A stretch of 61,380 nucleotides of DNA. Origin: Deltaproteobacteria bacterium HGW-Deltaproteobacteria-14 (GTDB lineage Bacteria > Myxococcota_A > UBA9042 > PHBI01). The position numbers were made by a program, and so were the translations under genes. The notes beneath the pieces were generated by a model. The model worked only from the letters and a program-made list of their open reading frames with translations. It was not told where the DNA came from and ran no database searches. How positions within the stretch are numbered: the stretch's first letter is position 1; each line of letters opens with the position of its first letter. Below are positions 1-12,217 of the stretch, piece by piece. The stretch lies in contig PHBI01000043.1 of the NCBI GenBank assembly GCA_002841945.1, positions 1 through 61,380 on the forward strand, written 5' to 3'.

Positions 1-220
1 ACTGGCAGACCTTGTGGTTGCAGTCCGAGGCGTCCCACACCTTCTGCACGTGGCCCGGCGTCGAGCCCCAGCTCTTGTACGGGACCAGGTTGTACTGCTC
101 CATCCAGGCGCCGCACTGCTGCGCGTCGGCTCGGCGTGCGGCGTCCGCCGGGGACCCCGCGAGCGCGACGGCGAGCATGGCGGGCAACGACATGAGCAGG
201 GCGAGTTGGGAGCGGCGCAT
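1..220 (-). CDS. Secreted hypothetical protein, N-terminal part only (runs off left edge)
   Basis: The reverse strand opens with ATG at 218-220, preceded by a GGAGG ribosome site about 5 bases upstream. About 73 codons remain open to the window edge, so the C-terminus is not visible. The first ~30 residues form a signal peptide (MRRSQLALLMSLPAMLAVAL, then AGSPADAA), which predicts export by Sec. The mature part begins with a QQCGAWMEQYN stretch and has several Cys (QQC, DCNHKVC), possibly disulfide-forming in the periplasm. I do not recognise the family and assign no function. It is divergent from the activase gene at 550, and the two share the 329-base intergenic region. Confidence 0.6.
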   Translation of the reverse strand, partial: MRRSQLALLMSLPAMLAVALAGSPADAARRADAQQCGAWMEQYNLVPYKSWGSTPGHVQKVWDASDCNHKVCQ

Positions 221-308
221 CGGGCCTCCGAGTTCGCGGGTCGCGAGACGGTAGGGGCCGGCCCGACCTGCACGGCCGAGTCCTGGCTGGGGATGGATGA
301 CTCGTGAG

Positions 309-337
309 GATCAGAGAGGTAACACGGATATCTGATC
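309..337. promoter_or_regulatory. 7+15+7 inverted repeat, possible operator
   Basis: GATCAGA (309-315) and TCTGATC (331-337) are perfect inverse complements separated by 15 bases. The dyad lies about 90 bases upstream of the leftward secreted-protein start at 220. The arm spacing suits a dimeric regulator covering adjacent helical turns, but no partner regulator is identified. Confidence 0.3.
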
Positions 338-492
338 TGCATCAAACGGACGGGGCGGCCGGCCTGATCGCGGTCTGCGGGTGACTCGGCGGCGCCCCCC
401 GCGACCGGGGCCGCGGCGCCAGGCGAACGCGACCCAGGAGCACGGGCCCCGCGGGTCGAGGGCGCGATAATCAGGCCGACGGCGGCTCGGGG

Positions 493-521
493 TTGACGAA
501 TTAGACTGTACCGCTAGTCTA
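493..521 (+). promoter_or_regulatory. Sigma-70-like promoter overlapped by a 20-base operator dyad
   Basis: TTGACG (493-498) and TAGTCT (515-520), 16 bases apart, resemble -35 and -10 elements. The ATG at 550 lies 29 bases further on. A perfect dyad, TAGACT (502-507) and AGTCTA (516-521), covers the spacer and the -10, the classic place for a repressor of the TetR type. The repressor is not obviously encoded next door. Confidence 0.5.
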
Positions 522-549
522 GTCCAATCCTGCCGCCCGGGAGAGGCCC

Positions 550-4224
<3,675 letters not shown>

Positions 4225-4253
4225 ACCGCAACAACCCGTTGATTACATGAACC

Positions 4254-4343
4254 ATTCTCACCACGGAGAGCGCGGAGAACACGGAGAGGATTCGGGTACG
4301 CCCGGACTCCCTCCGTGTCCTCCGTGTGCTCCGTGGTGAAGAC
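4254..4343. repeat. Long imperfect palindrome built of CACGGAG units
   Basis: Two arms of about 40 bases (from about 4255 and ending near 4341) are roughly 80% inverse-complementary around a short loop near 4298. The arms are made of repeated CACGGAG / CTCCGTG units, with CACCACGGAG at the outer left and CTCCGTGGTG at the outer right. It lies between the two activase-system genes and could fold as an RNA hairpin or act as a REP-like element. Similar CACGGAG palindromes are, as I recall, common intergenic repeats in GC-rich bacteria. Confidence 0.65.
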
Positions 4344-4442
4344 CGGCCCCTGAGGCGTCGCGCGCAAACCGCAGATGGGTTTGACCACTCCGCCGGGACC
4401 CGCCTCCGCCCCACCCTCCTCCGACCAGCCAGGAGCTCCGTG

Positions 4443-6212
4443 ATGGCCATCACCCACTTCCCGAACCGCGGCAGCTTCGTGCCGCTCACGGCCCTCGGCA
4501 AGCGCGCCGCGGGCGGCGACGTCGCTGACCTCGACGCCGGCCTGGATATCGACGCGGCGCTCGCGGCCTTCGAGGCCGAGGAGCGGGCGCGGCTCGGGCT
4601 GCCGGCGGACGACACCGTCGCTCACTACGTCGAGCCGCTCTTCGACGACCCGACCACGGCGGACAAGGCGCACACGACCATCCTCGTGAGCGGGCTGACG
4701 CTGGCCCAGGACCACCTCGTCGCGGGCGCGCTCAAGGGGCTCGGCTACAAGGTCGACGCCCTGCCCTGCCCCGACGAGACGGCGCTGCGCTACGGCAAGG
4801 AGTTCGGCAGCCGCGGGCAGTGCAACCCCACGTGGTTCACCGTCGGCAACCTCGTCAAGCACCTCGTCGAGCTGCGCGACCGCCACGGGATGGCGACCGC
4901 GGAGATCATCGACAAGTACGTGTTCCTGACGTCGGGCTCGTGCGGCCCGTGCCGCTTCGGGATGTACGTGACGGAGTACCGAAAGGCCTTGCGCGACGCG
5001 GGCTTCGAGGGCTTCCGCGTGATGCTCTTCCAGATGAACGGGGGCATCAAGCAGGCCAGCGGGGACGACGAGGGCGAGGCCAAGGGGCTGGTCTTCGACC
5101 CGAAGTTCTTCTGGTCCATCGCCAAGGCGCTGTTCATCGGCGACGTGCTCAACGTCATCGGCTACCGGCTGCGCCCGTTCGAGGTCGAAGACGGCGCGAC
5201 CGACCGCGCGCTCGAGGCGGCCAAGGGGCTCATCTACGACGCGCTGCACCAGCGCACGAACCTGCTGGTGGCGATGGTGAAGGCGCGCCGCGTGATGGCG
5301 GCGGTGAAGCTCGACCGGCTGCGCGTCAAGCCCAAGGTGTCGCTGCTCGGCGAGTTCTGGGCGATGACGACCGAGGGGGACGGCAGCTACAAGATGCAGA
5401 GCTTCCTCGAGTCCGAGGGGGCCGAGGTCGACGTCCAGACCGTGACCCAGTGGATCAAGTACATGGTCTGGGAGGCGCACCGCGACACCCTCCACCGCGA
5501 GACGCTGCGCGAGGATGACGCCGCGCGCAAGGGCCTCGCCGGCAAGAACCCGTGGAAGAAGCGCCTGATGCTGCGCGGGGCGGATCTCGCGCTGCGCGGG
5601 CTCTTTCAGGGGCTCGGCAACACGCTCGGGCTGCACGGCTACCGGCTGCCGGACATCCAGGAGCTGGCCGACATCTCGATCGACTTCTACAACCACGACG
5701 TGCGCGGCGGCGAGGCGTTCCTCGAGGTGGGCAAGCTCATCTCGAACGTCGCCCGGGCGAAGGTCAACATGACCATCTCGATCAAGCCCTTCGGGTGTAT
5801 GCCGAGCTCGGGGGTGTCGGACGGGGTCCAGAGCGCCATCACCGAGCTGTACCCCGAGGGCATCTTCCTGCCCGTCGAGACGACCGGCGACGGGGCGGTC
5901 AACGTGTACAGCCGCGTGCAGATGATGCTGTTCAAGGCGCGCCAGGCGGCCCACCGCGAGCTCGAGCAGGTGCTCGACGCCTATCAGATGAGCGAGGACG
6001 AGGTGCAGCGGCTGGCCGCGCGGCTGCCGCTGGTGAACCGCGCGACCTTCAAGGCGCCCCACCGCTGGGCCTCGACGGCGGCGGACACGGCCGAGCTCAT
6101 CGGCGCCATCCGCCACCCGGTCAAGGGGCTCAAGCGCTTCATCGAGCACGCGCGCCACAAGCCGGTGTTCAAGACACCGAAACACCAGCGCCCGGTGATG
6201 GCGACCGCTTAG
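4443..6212 (+). CDS. CoA dehydratase-activase C-terminal-like iron-sulfur protein (partner of 550-4224)
   Basis: ATG at 4443 follows AGGAG at 4431-4435; an upstream extension to 4326 would read through the palindrome and is rejected. The 589-residue protein resembles the C-terminal part of very large CoA-activase proteins, which in many anaerobes is fused to the two ATPase domains. Visible conserved stretches are TTILVSGLTLAQDHLV, GQCNPTWFTVGNLVKHL, SGSCGPCRFGMY and KPFGCMPSSGVSDG. Their Cys residues are plausible iron-sulfur ligands, as in HgdB or double-cubane cluster proteins. I infer that it receives electrons from the ATP-hydrolysing partner. No separate dehydratase, CoA-transferase or ferredoxin gene is nearby, so its substrate cannot be deduced. 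The preceding intergenic palindrome may affect mRNA stability between the two genes. Confidence 0.8.
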   Translation: MAITHFPNRGSFVPLTALGKRAAGGDVADLDAGLDIDAALAAFEAEERARLGLPADDTVAHYVEPLFDDPTTADKAHTTILVSGLTLAQDHLVAGALKGLGYKVDALPCPDETALRYGKEFGSRGQCNPTWFTVGNLVKHLVELRDRHGMATAEIIDKYVFLTSGSCGPCRFGMYVTEYRKALRDAGFEGFRVMLFQMNGGIKQASGDDEGEAKGLVFDPKFFWSIAKALFIGDVLNVIGYRLRPFEVEDGATDRALEAAKGLIYDALHQRTNLLVAMVKARRVMAAVKLDRLRVKPKVSLLGEFWAMTTEGDGSYKMQSFLESEGAEVDVQTVTQWIKYMVWEAHRDTLHRETLREDDAARKGLAGKNPWKKRLMLRGADLALRGLFQGLGNTLGLHGYRLPDIQELADISIDFYNHDVRGGEAFLEVGKLISNVARAKVNMTISIKPFGCMPSSGVSDGVQSAITELYPEGIFLPVETTGDGAVNVYSRVQMMLFKARQAAHRELEQVLDAYQMSEDEVQRLAARLPLVNRATFKAPHRWASTAADTAELIGAIRHPVKGLKRFIEHARHKPVFKTPKHQRPVMATA

Positions 6213-6369
6213 GCGGAGTCGTCGACGCACGACTTGTGACTCTGGAGCCGCTCGTGTAGACCACCAAACGCGGGAGCGCTCGTCCGCCGGCCGGGCCGAC
6301 TCCGCGATAGGTGCGCAGCGGCTCGCCAGGCCCTGTCGGGCGGTCGCTGCGATGCTTTCGGAGCAAGCG

Positions 6370-8589
6370 ATGACCTCTGCGCGCGCGGCCACGCCTTCTG
6401 CGACCGTGTTCGGCCACCCGGCCGGCCTGTACACGCTGTTTTTCGCTGAGATGTGGGAGCGGTTCTCGTACTACGGTATGCGAGCCCTGCTCATCTTCTA
6501 CATGACCAAGGGCTTCCTCGGGTACGGCGACAACACCGCCTACGGCGTCTACGGGGCCTACACGGCGCTCGTCTACGCGACGCCGTTCATCGGCGGGATG
6601 CTCGCCGACCGGCTGCTCGGGCCGCGCCGCGCCATCATCCTCGGCGGCCTCCTGATGATGGCCGGCGAGTTCGTGCTGATGGTCCCCGAGGAGCTACCGT
6701 TCTACCTCGCGCTCGGGCTCCTCATCATCGGCAACGGCTTCTTCAAGCCGAACATCTCGACCATCGTCGGCGGCCTCTACCCCGAGGGGAACACCAAGCG
6801 CGACGGCGGCTTCACGATCTTCTACATGGGCATCAACCTCGGCGCCGCGATGTCGCCGCTGCTGTGCGCCTACATCGGCGAGACCTACGGCTGGGAGTAC
6901 GGCTTCGGCCTCGCCGGCCTCGGCATGATGTTTGGCCTCATCACCTTCGTGGCGCCCCGCGGGCTCGCGCGCATGGCCATCCTGCTCGGCGCCATCGGCG
7001 GCGCCGTCGCCATGGCGCTCGTCACCGACAACAGCTACCAGCTCATCGCCAACCTCTTCGTCGGCGTCGCCCTCGTCGTCGCCGCGATCGTCGCGTTCAT
7101 CGCCATCACCCGCGGCGGCGTCCCCGACGGCGCCGGCGCCCCGAAGGACCCGGCCCGGCTCGAGGCCCTCGGCCTGCCGGGGATGAAGACCCAGTCGACC
7201 GCCTACTACCTCGGCCTCATCGCGGTCGTGCTGCTGTTCCAGAACATCATCGTCCCGGGCTCGGTCGAGGGCTGGATCATCCTCGCGGTGGGGCTCGCCG
7301 CGGTCGCGCTGCCGTGGGTCTCCGCCAAGAACGCCGTCTACATCACCTCGGCGGCGGCGGTGCCCGTCGTCGCGATCCTGGTGCAGCACAGCAGCGCCGC
7401 CGGCGTCCTGCTGGTCGTCCTCGGGTTCATCGCGCTCGGCTCGCTCGTGCTCGAGGCCGTCCGCTCCGACAAGGTCGAGCGCGAGCGCCTCTATGTCGTG
7501 CTCATCCTGATGTTCTTCTCGATGCTCTTCTGGTCGTTCTTCGAGCAGGCCGGGAGCAGCGTGAACAACTTCACCGACCGCAACGTGGACCGCGTCGCGG
7601 AGAGCCGGGTCATCACCCAGGCCGACGTCGGCACCACCGTCACGATGCGCGTGCTGCCGAAGGACGACGACCCGGCGCACGCCGACATGCCGCTGCTGGG
7701 CCCCGAGCAGCTCGGCTACCCGCAGGACGGCAAGGTCTTCACGATGGACCAGCTGACCGAGCTGCGGAAGGTCGCCAAGGAGGGCCCGGCGCCGGCCGCA
7801 GAGGGCGCCGGCGAGGCCGCCCCGCCCGCTGGGGACACCGCCGCGGCGGGCGCGGACGCGGCGCCCACCCCGGGCAGCGCCAAGCCGGACGTCCCCGCGA
7901 TCACGCCCGCGATCGCGAAGGCCCAGGAGGAGCACATCTTCGAGTGGAAGGTCGCCCCCGAGCACGTCGGGATGGGCGTCGCCTTGGCCTCCGAGGAGAT
8001 CCCGGCCAGCGTCTTCCAGGCCGCCAACCCCATCTACATCGTGATCTTCGGGCTCTTCTTCACGGCGCTGTGGGGCTTCCTCGGCAAGCGCGGCCTCGAG
8101 CCGAGCACGCCGGTCAAGTTCGCCCTCGGCCTCGTCCAGCTCGCCCTCGGCTTCGGCGCCTTCTGGTACGGCGCCGAGCAGGCCGGCGACGGCGGCATGG
8201 TGTGGCTCGGCTGGCTCTTGCTCGGCTATCTCCTGCACACGACGGGCGAGCTGTGCTTGTCGCCGGTCGGGCTCTCGATGGTGGTGCGCCTGTCGCCCAA
8301 GCGCATCGTCAGCACGGTCATGGGCGCGTGGTTCCTCGCGACGGCGTTCTCGCAGGTGCTCGGCAGCGTCATCGCGTCGCTGACCGGCGTCGTGACCGAG
8401 GAGGGCGCCGCGCAGGTCATCCCGCCGCCCCAGGAGACCGTCGGCGTCTACGGCTACGTCTTCGGCACCATCGGCATCGTCGCGGCGGGCGCGGCGGTCG
8501 TGCTGTTCGCCCTGGCGCCGCTGCTCAAGAAGTGGATGCACGAGGACGTCGTCCTCACCGACCCGGAGCCCGAGGCGAGCGCCGAGTAG
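6370..8589 (+). CDS. POT/PTR2 family proton-dependent oligopeptide transporter (copy 1)
   Basis: An inner-membrane protein of 739 residues from the ATG at 6370, which has GGAG 6 bases upstream; an ATG at 6352 is possible but lacks a ribosome site. Family marks are the ExxER proton-coupling motif near the start (EMWERFSYYGMRALL), the PTR2 signature FFKPNISTIVGGLYPEG with FYMGINLGAAMSP, and a late ELCLSPVGLSMV segment. These transporters import di- and tripeptides with protons. Between the halves is an unusually long hydrophilic insert with a T/A/P-rich stretch (APAAEGAGEAAPPAGDTAA), about 40 residues longer than in the next gene. It is a tandem paralogue of 8862-10814, and a strong hairpin follows it. 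Confidence 0.9.
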   Translation: MTSARAATPSATVFGHPAGLYTLFFAEMWERFSYYGMRALLIFYMTKGFLGYGDNTAYGVYGAYTALVYATPFIGGMLADRLLGPRRAIILGGLLMMAGEFVLMVPEELPFYLALGLLIIGNGFFKPNISTIVGGLYPEGNTKRDGGFTIFYMGINLGAAMSPLLCAYIGETYGWEYGFGLAGLGMMFGLITFVAPRGLARMAILLGAIGGAVAMALVTDNSYQLIANLFVGVALVVAAIVAFIAITRGGVPDGAGAPKDPARLEALGLPGMKTQSTAYYLGLIAVVLLFQNIIVPGSVEGWIILAVGLAAVALPWVSAKNAVYITSAAAVPVVAILVQHSSAAGVLLVVLGFIALGSLVLEAVRSDKVERERLYVVLILMFFSMLFWSFFEQAGSSVNNFTDRNVDRVAESRVITQADVGTTVTMRVLPKDDDPAHADMPLLGPEQLGYPQDGKVFTMDQLTELRKVAKEGPAPAAEGAGEAAPPAGDTAAAGADAAPTPGSAKPDVPAITPAIAKAQEEHIFEWKVAPEHVGMGVALASEEIPASVFQAANPIYIVIFGLFFTALWGFLGKRGLEPSTPVKFALGLVQLALGFGAFWYGAEQAGDGGMVWLGWLLLGYLLHTTGELCLSPVGLSMVVRLSPKRIVSTVMGAWFLATAFSQVLGSVIASLTGVVTEEGAAQVIPPPQETVGVYGYVFGTIGIVAAGAAVVLFALAPLLKKWMHEDVVLTDPEPEASAE

Positions 8590-8675
8590 CGGTCGCGCGG
8601 GCGGATCGCCGACGCGTCGCGAGGGCTCGCGCGGTCCGAGGATCGCGCGCCGCGACGCGCGAACGCAGCTGAAAC

Positions 8676-8706
8676 GCCGGTGAGCGCCGCCTGGGTGCTC
8701 ACCGGC
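8676..8706 (+). terminator. Hairpin after POT transporter 1
   Basis: GCCGGTGAGC (8676-8685) and GCTCACCGGC (8697-8706) form a perfect 10-base stem with an 11-base loop, 87 bases after the stop. There is no T-run, so this may be a Rho-assisted terminator or an mRNA 3'-end stabiliser rather than a classical intrinsic terminator. Confidence 0.5.
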
Positions 8707-8796
8707 ACCGGGCGCGGCGCTTGTGGCTGACCGCGCGGTCGTGTACCCACGTGGGACGCGCCGCTTGTGTCCAAGCCCTCGGCGGCCATCACCCGA

Positions 8797-8825
8797 GGCA
8801 CGATGTTGCATTGCACCATTGTGCC
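8797..8825. promoter_or_regulatory. Dyad upstream of POT transporter 2
   Basis: GGCACGATG (8797-8805) and CATTGTGCC (8817-8825) match as inverse complements at 8 of 9 positions around an 11-base centre that itself contains TGCATTGCA. It lies 37 bases before the ATG at 8862, in the likely 5' leader or promoter of the second transporter. It could be an operator or an mRNA leader hairpin. Confidence 0.35.
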
Positions 8826-8861
8826 GCGATCGCCCCAGCAGGCGTTCTCCGAGGTCTTCGG

Positions 8862-10814
8862 ATGGAACAAGCACCCACCGCACGCCCGCCCGATGGGACG
8901 GTGTTCGGCCACCCCGCCGGCCTCTTCACGCTCTTCTTCGCCGAGATGTGGGAGCGCTTCTCGTATTACGGGATGCGGGCGCTCCTGGTCTTCTACATGA
9001 CCAAGGGGTTCCTCGGGTACAACGACAACAAGTCGTACCTGGTCTACGGCGCGTACACCTCGCTCGTGTACATGACGCCGTACTTCGGCGGGATGCTGGC
9101 CGACTACGTCCTCGGGGCGCGGCGGGCGGTGGTGCTGGGCGGCCTGTTGATGGCCGCCGGCCACCTGTTGATGACCGTCGAGAACGAGACCTTCTTCTTC
9201 GCGGCGTTGGGCCTGCTGATCGTCGGCAATGGCTTCTTCAAGCCGAACATCTCGACCATCGTGGGCACGCTCTACCCCAAGGGCAGCCCCAAGCGCGACG
9301 GCGGCTTCACGCTGTTCTACATGGGGATCAACCTGGGCGCCGCCATGTCCCCGGTCGTCTGCGGCTACGTCGGCGAGACCTTCGGCTGGCACTACGGCTT
9401 CGGGCTCGCGACCGCCGGGATGCTCATCGGCGTGGCGACCTTCGTGGCGCCGCGGCGGCTCACCCAGCTCCTGATCCTCGCCACCGCCCTCGCCACCGCC
9501 ATCGCGATGCCGTTCTGGCAGGACACGGTGCTGCAGCTCGCGGTGCGGCTCATCCTCGGCGCGGCCCTGCTGACGGCTGCGCTCGTCGCCTTCGTGGCGC
9601 TCAACCGGGGCGGCATCCCGAAGTGGGCCGGCCAGCCGGCCAAGCCCGAGCGCCTCGCCCAGAAGGTCGGCGGGCTCCTGCGCCTCGACGTGCTCGTCTA
9701 CCTCGGCGCCGTCGTCAGCGTCCCGGTGTTCGCGCTGCTGGTGCAGAAGAACGAGCCCGCGGCCTACATCCTCTACGCCACGGGCGCGCTGGCGCTCGCC
9801 TACATCCTCTACGAGGCCGTCTTCAGGAGCGCGCGCGTCGAGCGCCACCGGCTGTTCGTCGTCGTGATCCTGATGTTCTTCAGCTTCCTGTTCTGGACCT
9901 TCTTCGAGCAGGCCGGCACCAGCGTGAACAACTTCACCGACCGCAACGTGGATCGCGTGGTCGAGCTGCGCGCGGTGACGCAAGACGACGTCGGGACGAC
10001 GATCCAGATGCGGGTCGCTCAGAAGGTGACCGACCCGGCGCTCGCCGACCTCCCGCTGCTGAGCCAGGAGCAGCTCGGCTACCAGCAGGGGGGCCAGGCG
10101 TTCTCGATGGACCAGCTGTCGGACCTGCGCGAGGCGGCGCTGGCCGAGGGCGCGCCGGACTCGGCCCAGGTGTTCGCCTGGCGCGTCGACGCCGAGCAGG
10201 TCGGCATGGGCCTCGGCGGCGGCGAGATCCCGGCGTCGGAGTTCCAGGCCGCCAACCCGATGTTCATCCTGATCTTCGGGCTCCTGTTCACCGCGCTCTG
10301 GGGGTGGCTCGCCGCGCGGGGGTGGGAGCCGAGCACGCCGGTGAAGTTCTCGCTCGGGCTGCTGCAGCTCGGGCTCGGCTTTCTCGCGTACTGGTACGGC
10401 GCGCAGGTCGCCAACGAGCGCGGCATGGTCGGCGTGAGCTGGCTCCTCGTGGGCTACCTGCTGCAGACCACGGGGGAGCTGTGTCTGTCGCCGGTCGGCC
10501 TGTCGATGGTGACCCGGCTCTCCCCGCAGCGCATGGTGAGCACCGTCATGGGCGCCTGGTTCTTGGCGACGGCCTTCTCGAGCAAGTTCGCGAGCCTCAT
10601 CGCCACCCTCACCGGCGTCGGCGGCGAAGGCGCCGAGGAGGGCCTCATCCCCCCGCCGTCGGAGACGCTGAACACCTACGGCGACGTCTTCTACACCATC
10701 GCCATCGCCGCCGGCATCGCCGCCGTCGTGCTCTTCGCGCTGTCGCCGCTCTTGACGAGGTGGATGCACACCGAGGTCGACGACATCGAAGCGGCCGCCA
10801 AGCACTTCGAGTGA
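8862..10814 (+). CDS. POT/PTR2 family proton-dependent oligopeptide transporter (copy 2)
   Basis: The protein has 650 residues from the ATG at 8862, preceded by GAGG at 8851-8854. It is a close paralogue of the preceding gene, with the same EMWERFSYYGMRALL (ExxER), FFKPNISTIVG, FYMGINLGAAMSP and ELCLSPVGLSMV segments. It also shares the SVNNFTDRNVDRV start of the inter-domain insert. Its insert is shorter and lacks the Ala/Pro-rich stretch. It is an inner-membrane peptide/proton symporter by family. The two copies have separate upstream regions, so they may be expressed under different conditions or have different peptide preference. The codon style matches copy 1, which argues for duplication rather than recent transfer. 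A bidirectional hairpin separates it from the convergent gene at 11014. Confidence 0.9.
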   Translation: MEQAPTARPPDGTVFGHPAGLFTLFFAEMWERFSYYGMRALLVFYMTKGFLGYNDNKSYLVYGAYTSLVYMTPYFGGMLADYVLGARRAVVLGGLLMAAGHLLMTVENETFFFAALGLLIVGNGFFKPNISTIVGTLYPKGSPKRDGGFTLFYMGINLGAAMSPVVCGYVGETFGWHYGFGLATAGMLIGVATFVAPRRLTQLLILATALATAIAMPFWQDTVLQLAVRLILGAALLTAALVAFVALNRGGIPKWAGQPAKPERLAQKVGGLLRLDVLVYLGAVVSVPVFALLVQKNEPAAYILYATGALALAYILYEAVFRSARVERHRLFVVVILMFFSFLFWTFFEQAGTSVNNFTDRNVDRVVELRAVTQDDVGTTIQMRVAQKVTDPALADLPLLSQEQLGYQQGGQAFSMDQLSDLREAALAEGAPDSAQVFAWRVDAEQVGMGLGGGEIPASEFQAANPMFILIFGLLFTALWGWLAARGWEPSTPVKFSLGLLQLGLGFLAYWYGAQVANERGMVGVSWLLVGYLLQTTGELCLSPVGLSMVTRLSPQRMVSTVMGAWFLATAFSSKFASLIATLTGVGGEGAEEGLIPPPSETLNTYGDVFYTIAIAAGIAAVVLFALSPLLTRWMHTEVDDIEAAAKHFE

Positions 10815-10917
10815 GCCGGCTCGCGCCCGACGGCGGCCGGTGGTTGGCCTCCCGCCGCCGCACGGCGACCTTCGCGCCCTGTCCGCCGCCGCACCGCCCG
10901 CCGACGCCCGGCTGAGT

Positions 10918-11001
10918 GCGGAGACCGCCGTGGCCCGACCGATACGACACCGTTTCGCGCCCCGAAAGGCCCGCCTGGCCAACGCGAAGCGGGCCAGGCG
11001 G
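10918..11001. terminator. Bidirectional terminator hairpin within a duplicated intergenic segment (copy 1)
   Basis: CCGCCTGGCC (10971-10980) and GGCCAGGCGG (10992-11001) form a perfect stem between convergent genes. Read leftward, the stem is followed by CCTTTCGG, a short T-run. The segment starts with a 29-base block (10918-10946) that matches 26 of 29 bases at 51486-51514, where a nearly identical hairpin also follows. The pair therefore looks like a duplicated terminator module. Confidence 0.6.
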
Positions 11002-11013
11002 TGGCGAGACGGG

Positions 11014-11820
11014 TCAGCGAGGAGCGACCGTGGCGCCGCCGAACGTCGGGAGCTGGGTCATCCAGACCTTGGTGGCCTTCTTCTTCGCCGGGATCCCCTC
11101 GCCCTTGCCCTCGACCGCGCCGAGGGCGAGGTGGACGCCGCCCTTGTCGGCGATCTTCCACGTCCGCTTCCAGCCCCGCTTGCGGATGGGCTTGGGCCCC
11201 TGCCCCGGGCCGCCCGGGACCGTCGTGACCTCCTCCGAGCCCGCCACCGGCACCCCGTAGCACGCCGCCCTGTCGCGGCCGTCGGGCGCGAAGCAGGCGA
11301 CCACCACGTCGGTCTCCCGGGTGATGAAGCGGTCGCCCGCGATGTCCTGGTTGGTCCACATCGTGCTGAGCGTGAAGAAGTGGACGAGCCCGACCGCGTC
11401 GTGCTCGCACGCGCCGGGGCAGAAGTCGTGGCGCTGCCCCTCCCCCGAGGCCACGACCTGAGCGTCTATGCCGTTCTGGTTGTCCTGGGTCTGCGCCACC
11501 ACCCGCCCGGCGTGGACCAGCCCCTCCGCGGCCCCGAGCGCGACGTGCGCGTTCTCGATCTCGCGGCCCTGCGCGTCGGTCCCGAAGACGCGCAGCGCGA
11601 TGGCGTAGCGGATGTCCGACGACTCCGCTTCCGGCGTCGGCGAGGTCGACGTCAGCGGCTCACACTTGCACTCGGGGCAGGCGTCCTGCGCCTTGGCCAC
11701 CCCGCACACGCCCTCGACGAGCGCGTCGGGGATGTCCGGCAGGTCCGCGCGCGCCGCGCCTCCGACGACCCCGAGCGAACCGAACACGAACGAGCACACG
11801 AGCACGACCCGACCGTTCAC
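11014..11820 (-). CDS. Secreted hypothetical protein, Cys-containing
   Basis: Translation most likely begins at GTG 11818-11820, which has GGAGG 6 bases upstream and puts a signal peptide at the very N-terminus (VNGRVVLVCSFVFGSLGVVG, then GAARA before DLPDIP). An upstream ATG at 11943 would add about 40 Arg-rich residues before the signal and is less likely. The mature protein of about 240 residues has a CPECKCE cluster, further single Cys, and a C-terminal basic segment (KPIRKRGWKRTWKI). I do not recognise the family; a periplasmic location is inferred from the signal. It converges with POT transporter 2 and ends just past the shared hairpin. Confidence 0.6.
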   Translation of the reverse strand: MNGRVVLVCSFVFGSLGVVGGAARADLPDIPDALVEGVCGVAKAQDACPECKCEPLTSTSPTPEAESSDIRYAIALRVFGTDAQGREIENAHVALGAAEGLVHAGRVVAQTQDNQNGIDAQVVASGEGQRHDFCPGACEHDAVGLVHFFTLSTMWTNQDIAGDRFITRETDVVVACFAPDGRDRAACYGVPVAGSEEVTTVPGGPGQGPKPIRKRGWKRTWKIADKGGVHLALGAVEGKGEGIPAKKKATKVWMTQLPTFGGATVAPR

Positions 11821-11944
11821 TGACGTCCTCCTGGCTGGATGGACCCGGCGCGACCCAGCGTCACCGAGCCGTGATCTCATAGCGCGAGACGCGCTCCAAC
11901 GCCGCACTCGAGCGCGCGATTTCGTGCGCCCGTGCGCCGGCACC

Positions 11945-12217
11945 CTACAGGCACGCGACCAGGGCGAGGCTCAGCGACTGCGGCTCGTCGGTCACCAGCC
12001 GCAGCGCGCGCAGATAGTCGCGCGTCGCCGCGACGCGCTCGGGTGCGAGCCCCGGGAGCGCCGCCACGAGGTCCCCCTCGAGCACGAACGCCCCTTCCTC
12101 CGGGCAGCGGGCCGCGATGACCGTCTCCCCGCGCCGCCCGACCTCCGCCCGCGCCGCCAGCTCCGCCCCGCACAGCGGGCAGCGCCCGACCGCGCCCGCC
12201 AGCTCAGTGCTTGCCAT
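11945..12217 (-). CDS. Small CxxC zinc-ribbon-like protein
   Basis: A 90-residue protein whose ATG overlaps the last 14 bases of the preceding 540-residue gene, indicating translational coupling. It starts with a CPLCGAEL motif (C13, C16) and has C38 (ARCPEEG) and C89 near the end. This suggests a half zinc ribbon or metal-binding knuckle. There is no signal peptide, so it is probably cytosolic. The family is not recognised. The tight overlap suggests that it is a partner or chaperone-like companion of the upstream product, which is an inference. The overlap supports a real gene despite its small size. Confidence 0.55.
   Translation of the reverse strand: MASTELAGAVGRCPLCGAELAARAEVGRRGETVIAARCPEEGAFVLEGDLVAALPGLAPERVAATRDYLRALRLVTDEPQSLSLALVACL

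Larger units (their letters stand above)
221..549. other. Divergent intergenic region with two dyads
   Basis: This 329-base region separates two divergent genes and has no convincing coding frame. It holds a perfect 7-base inverted repeat (GATCAGA at 309-315, TCTGATC at 331-337) near the leftward gene. Nearer the rightward gene is a promoter-like site overlapped by a second dyad (493-521, listed separately). The middle is GC-rich with nothing recognisable. Confidence 0.5.
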
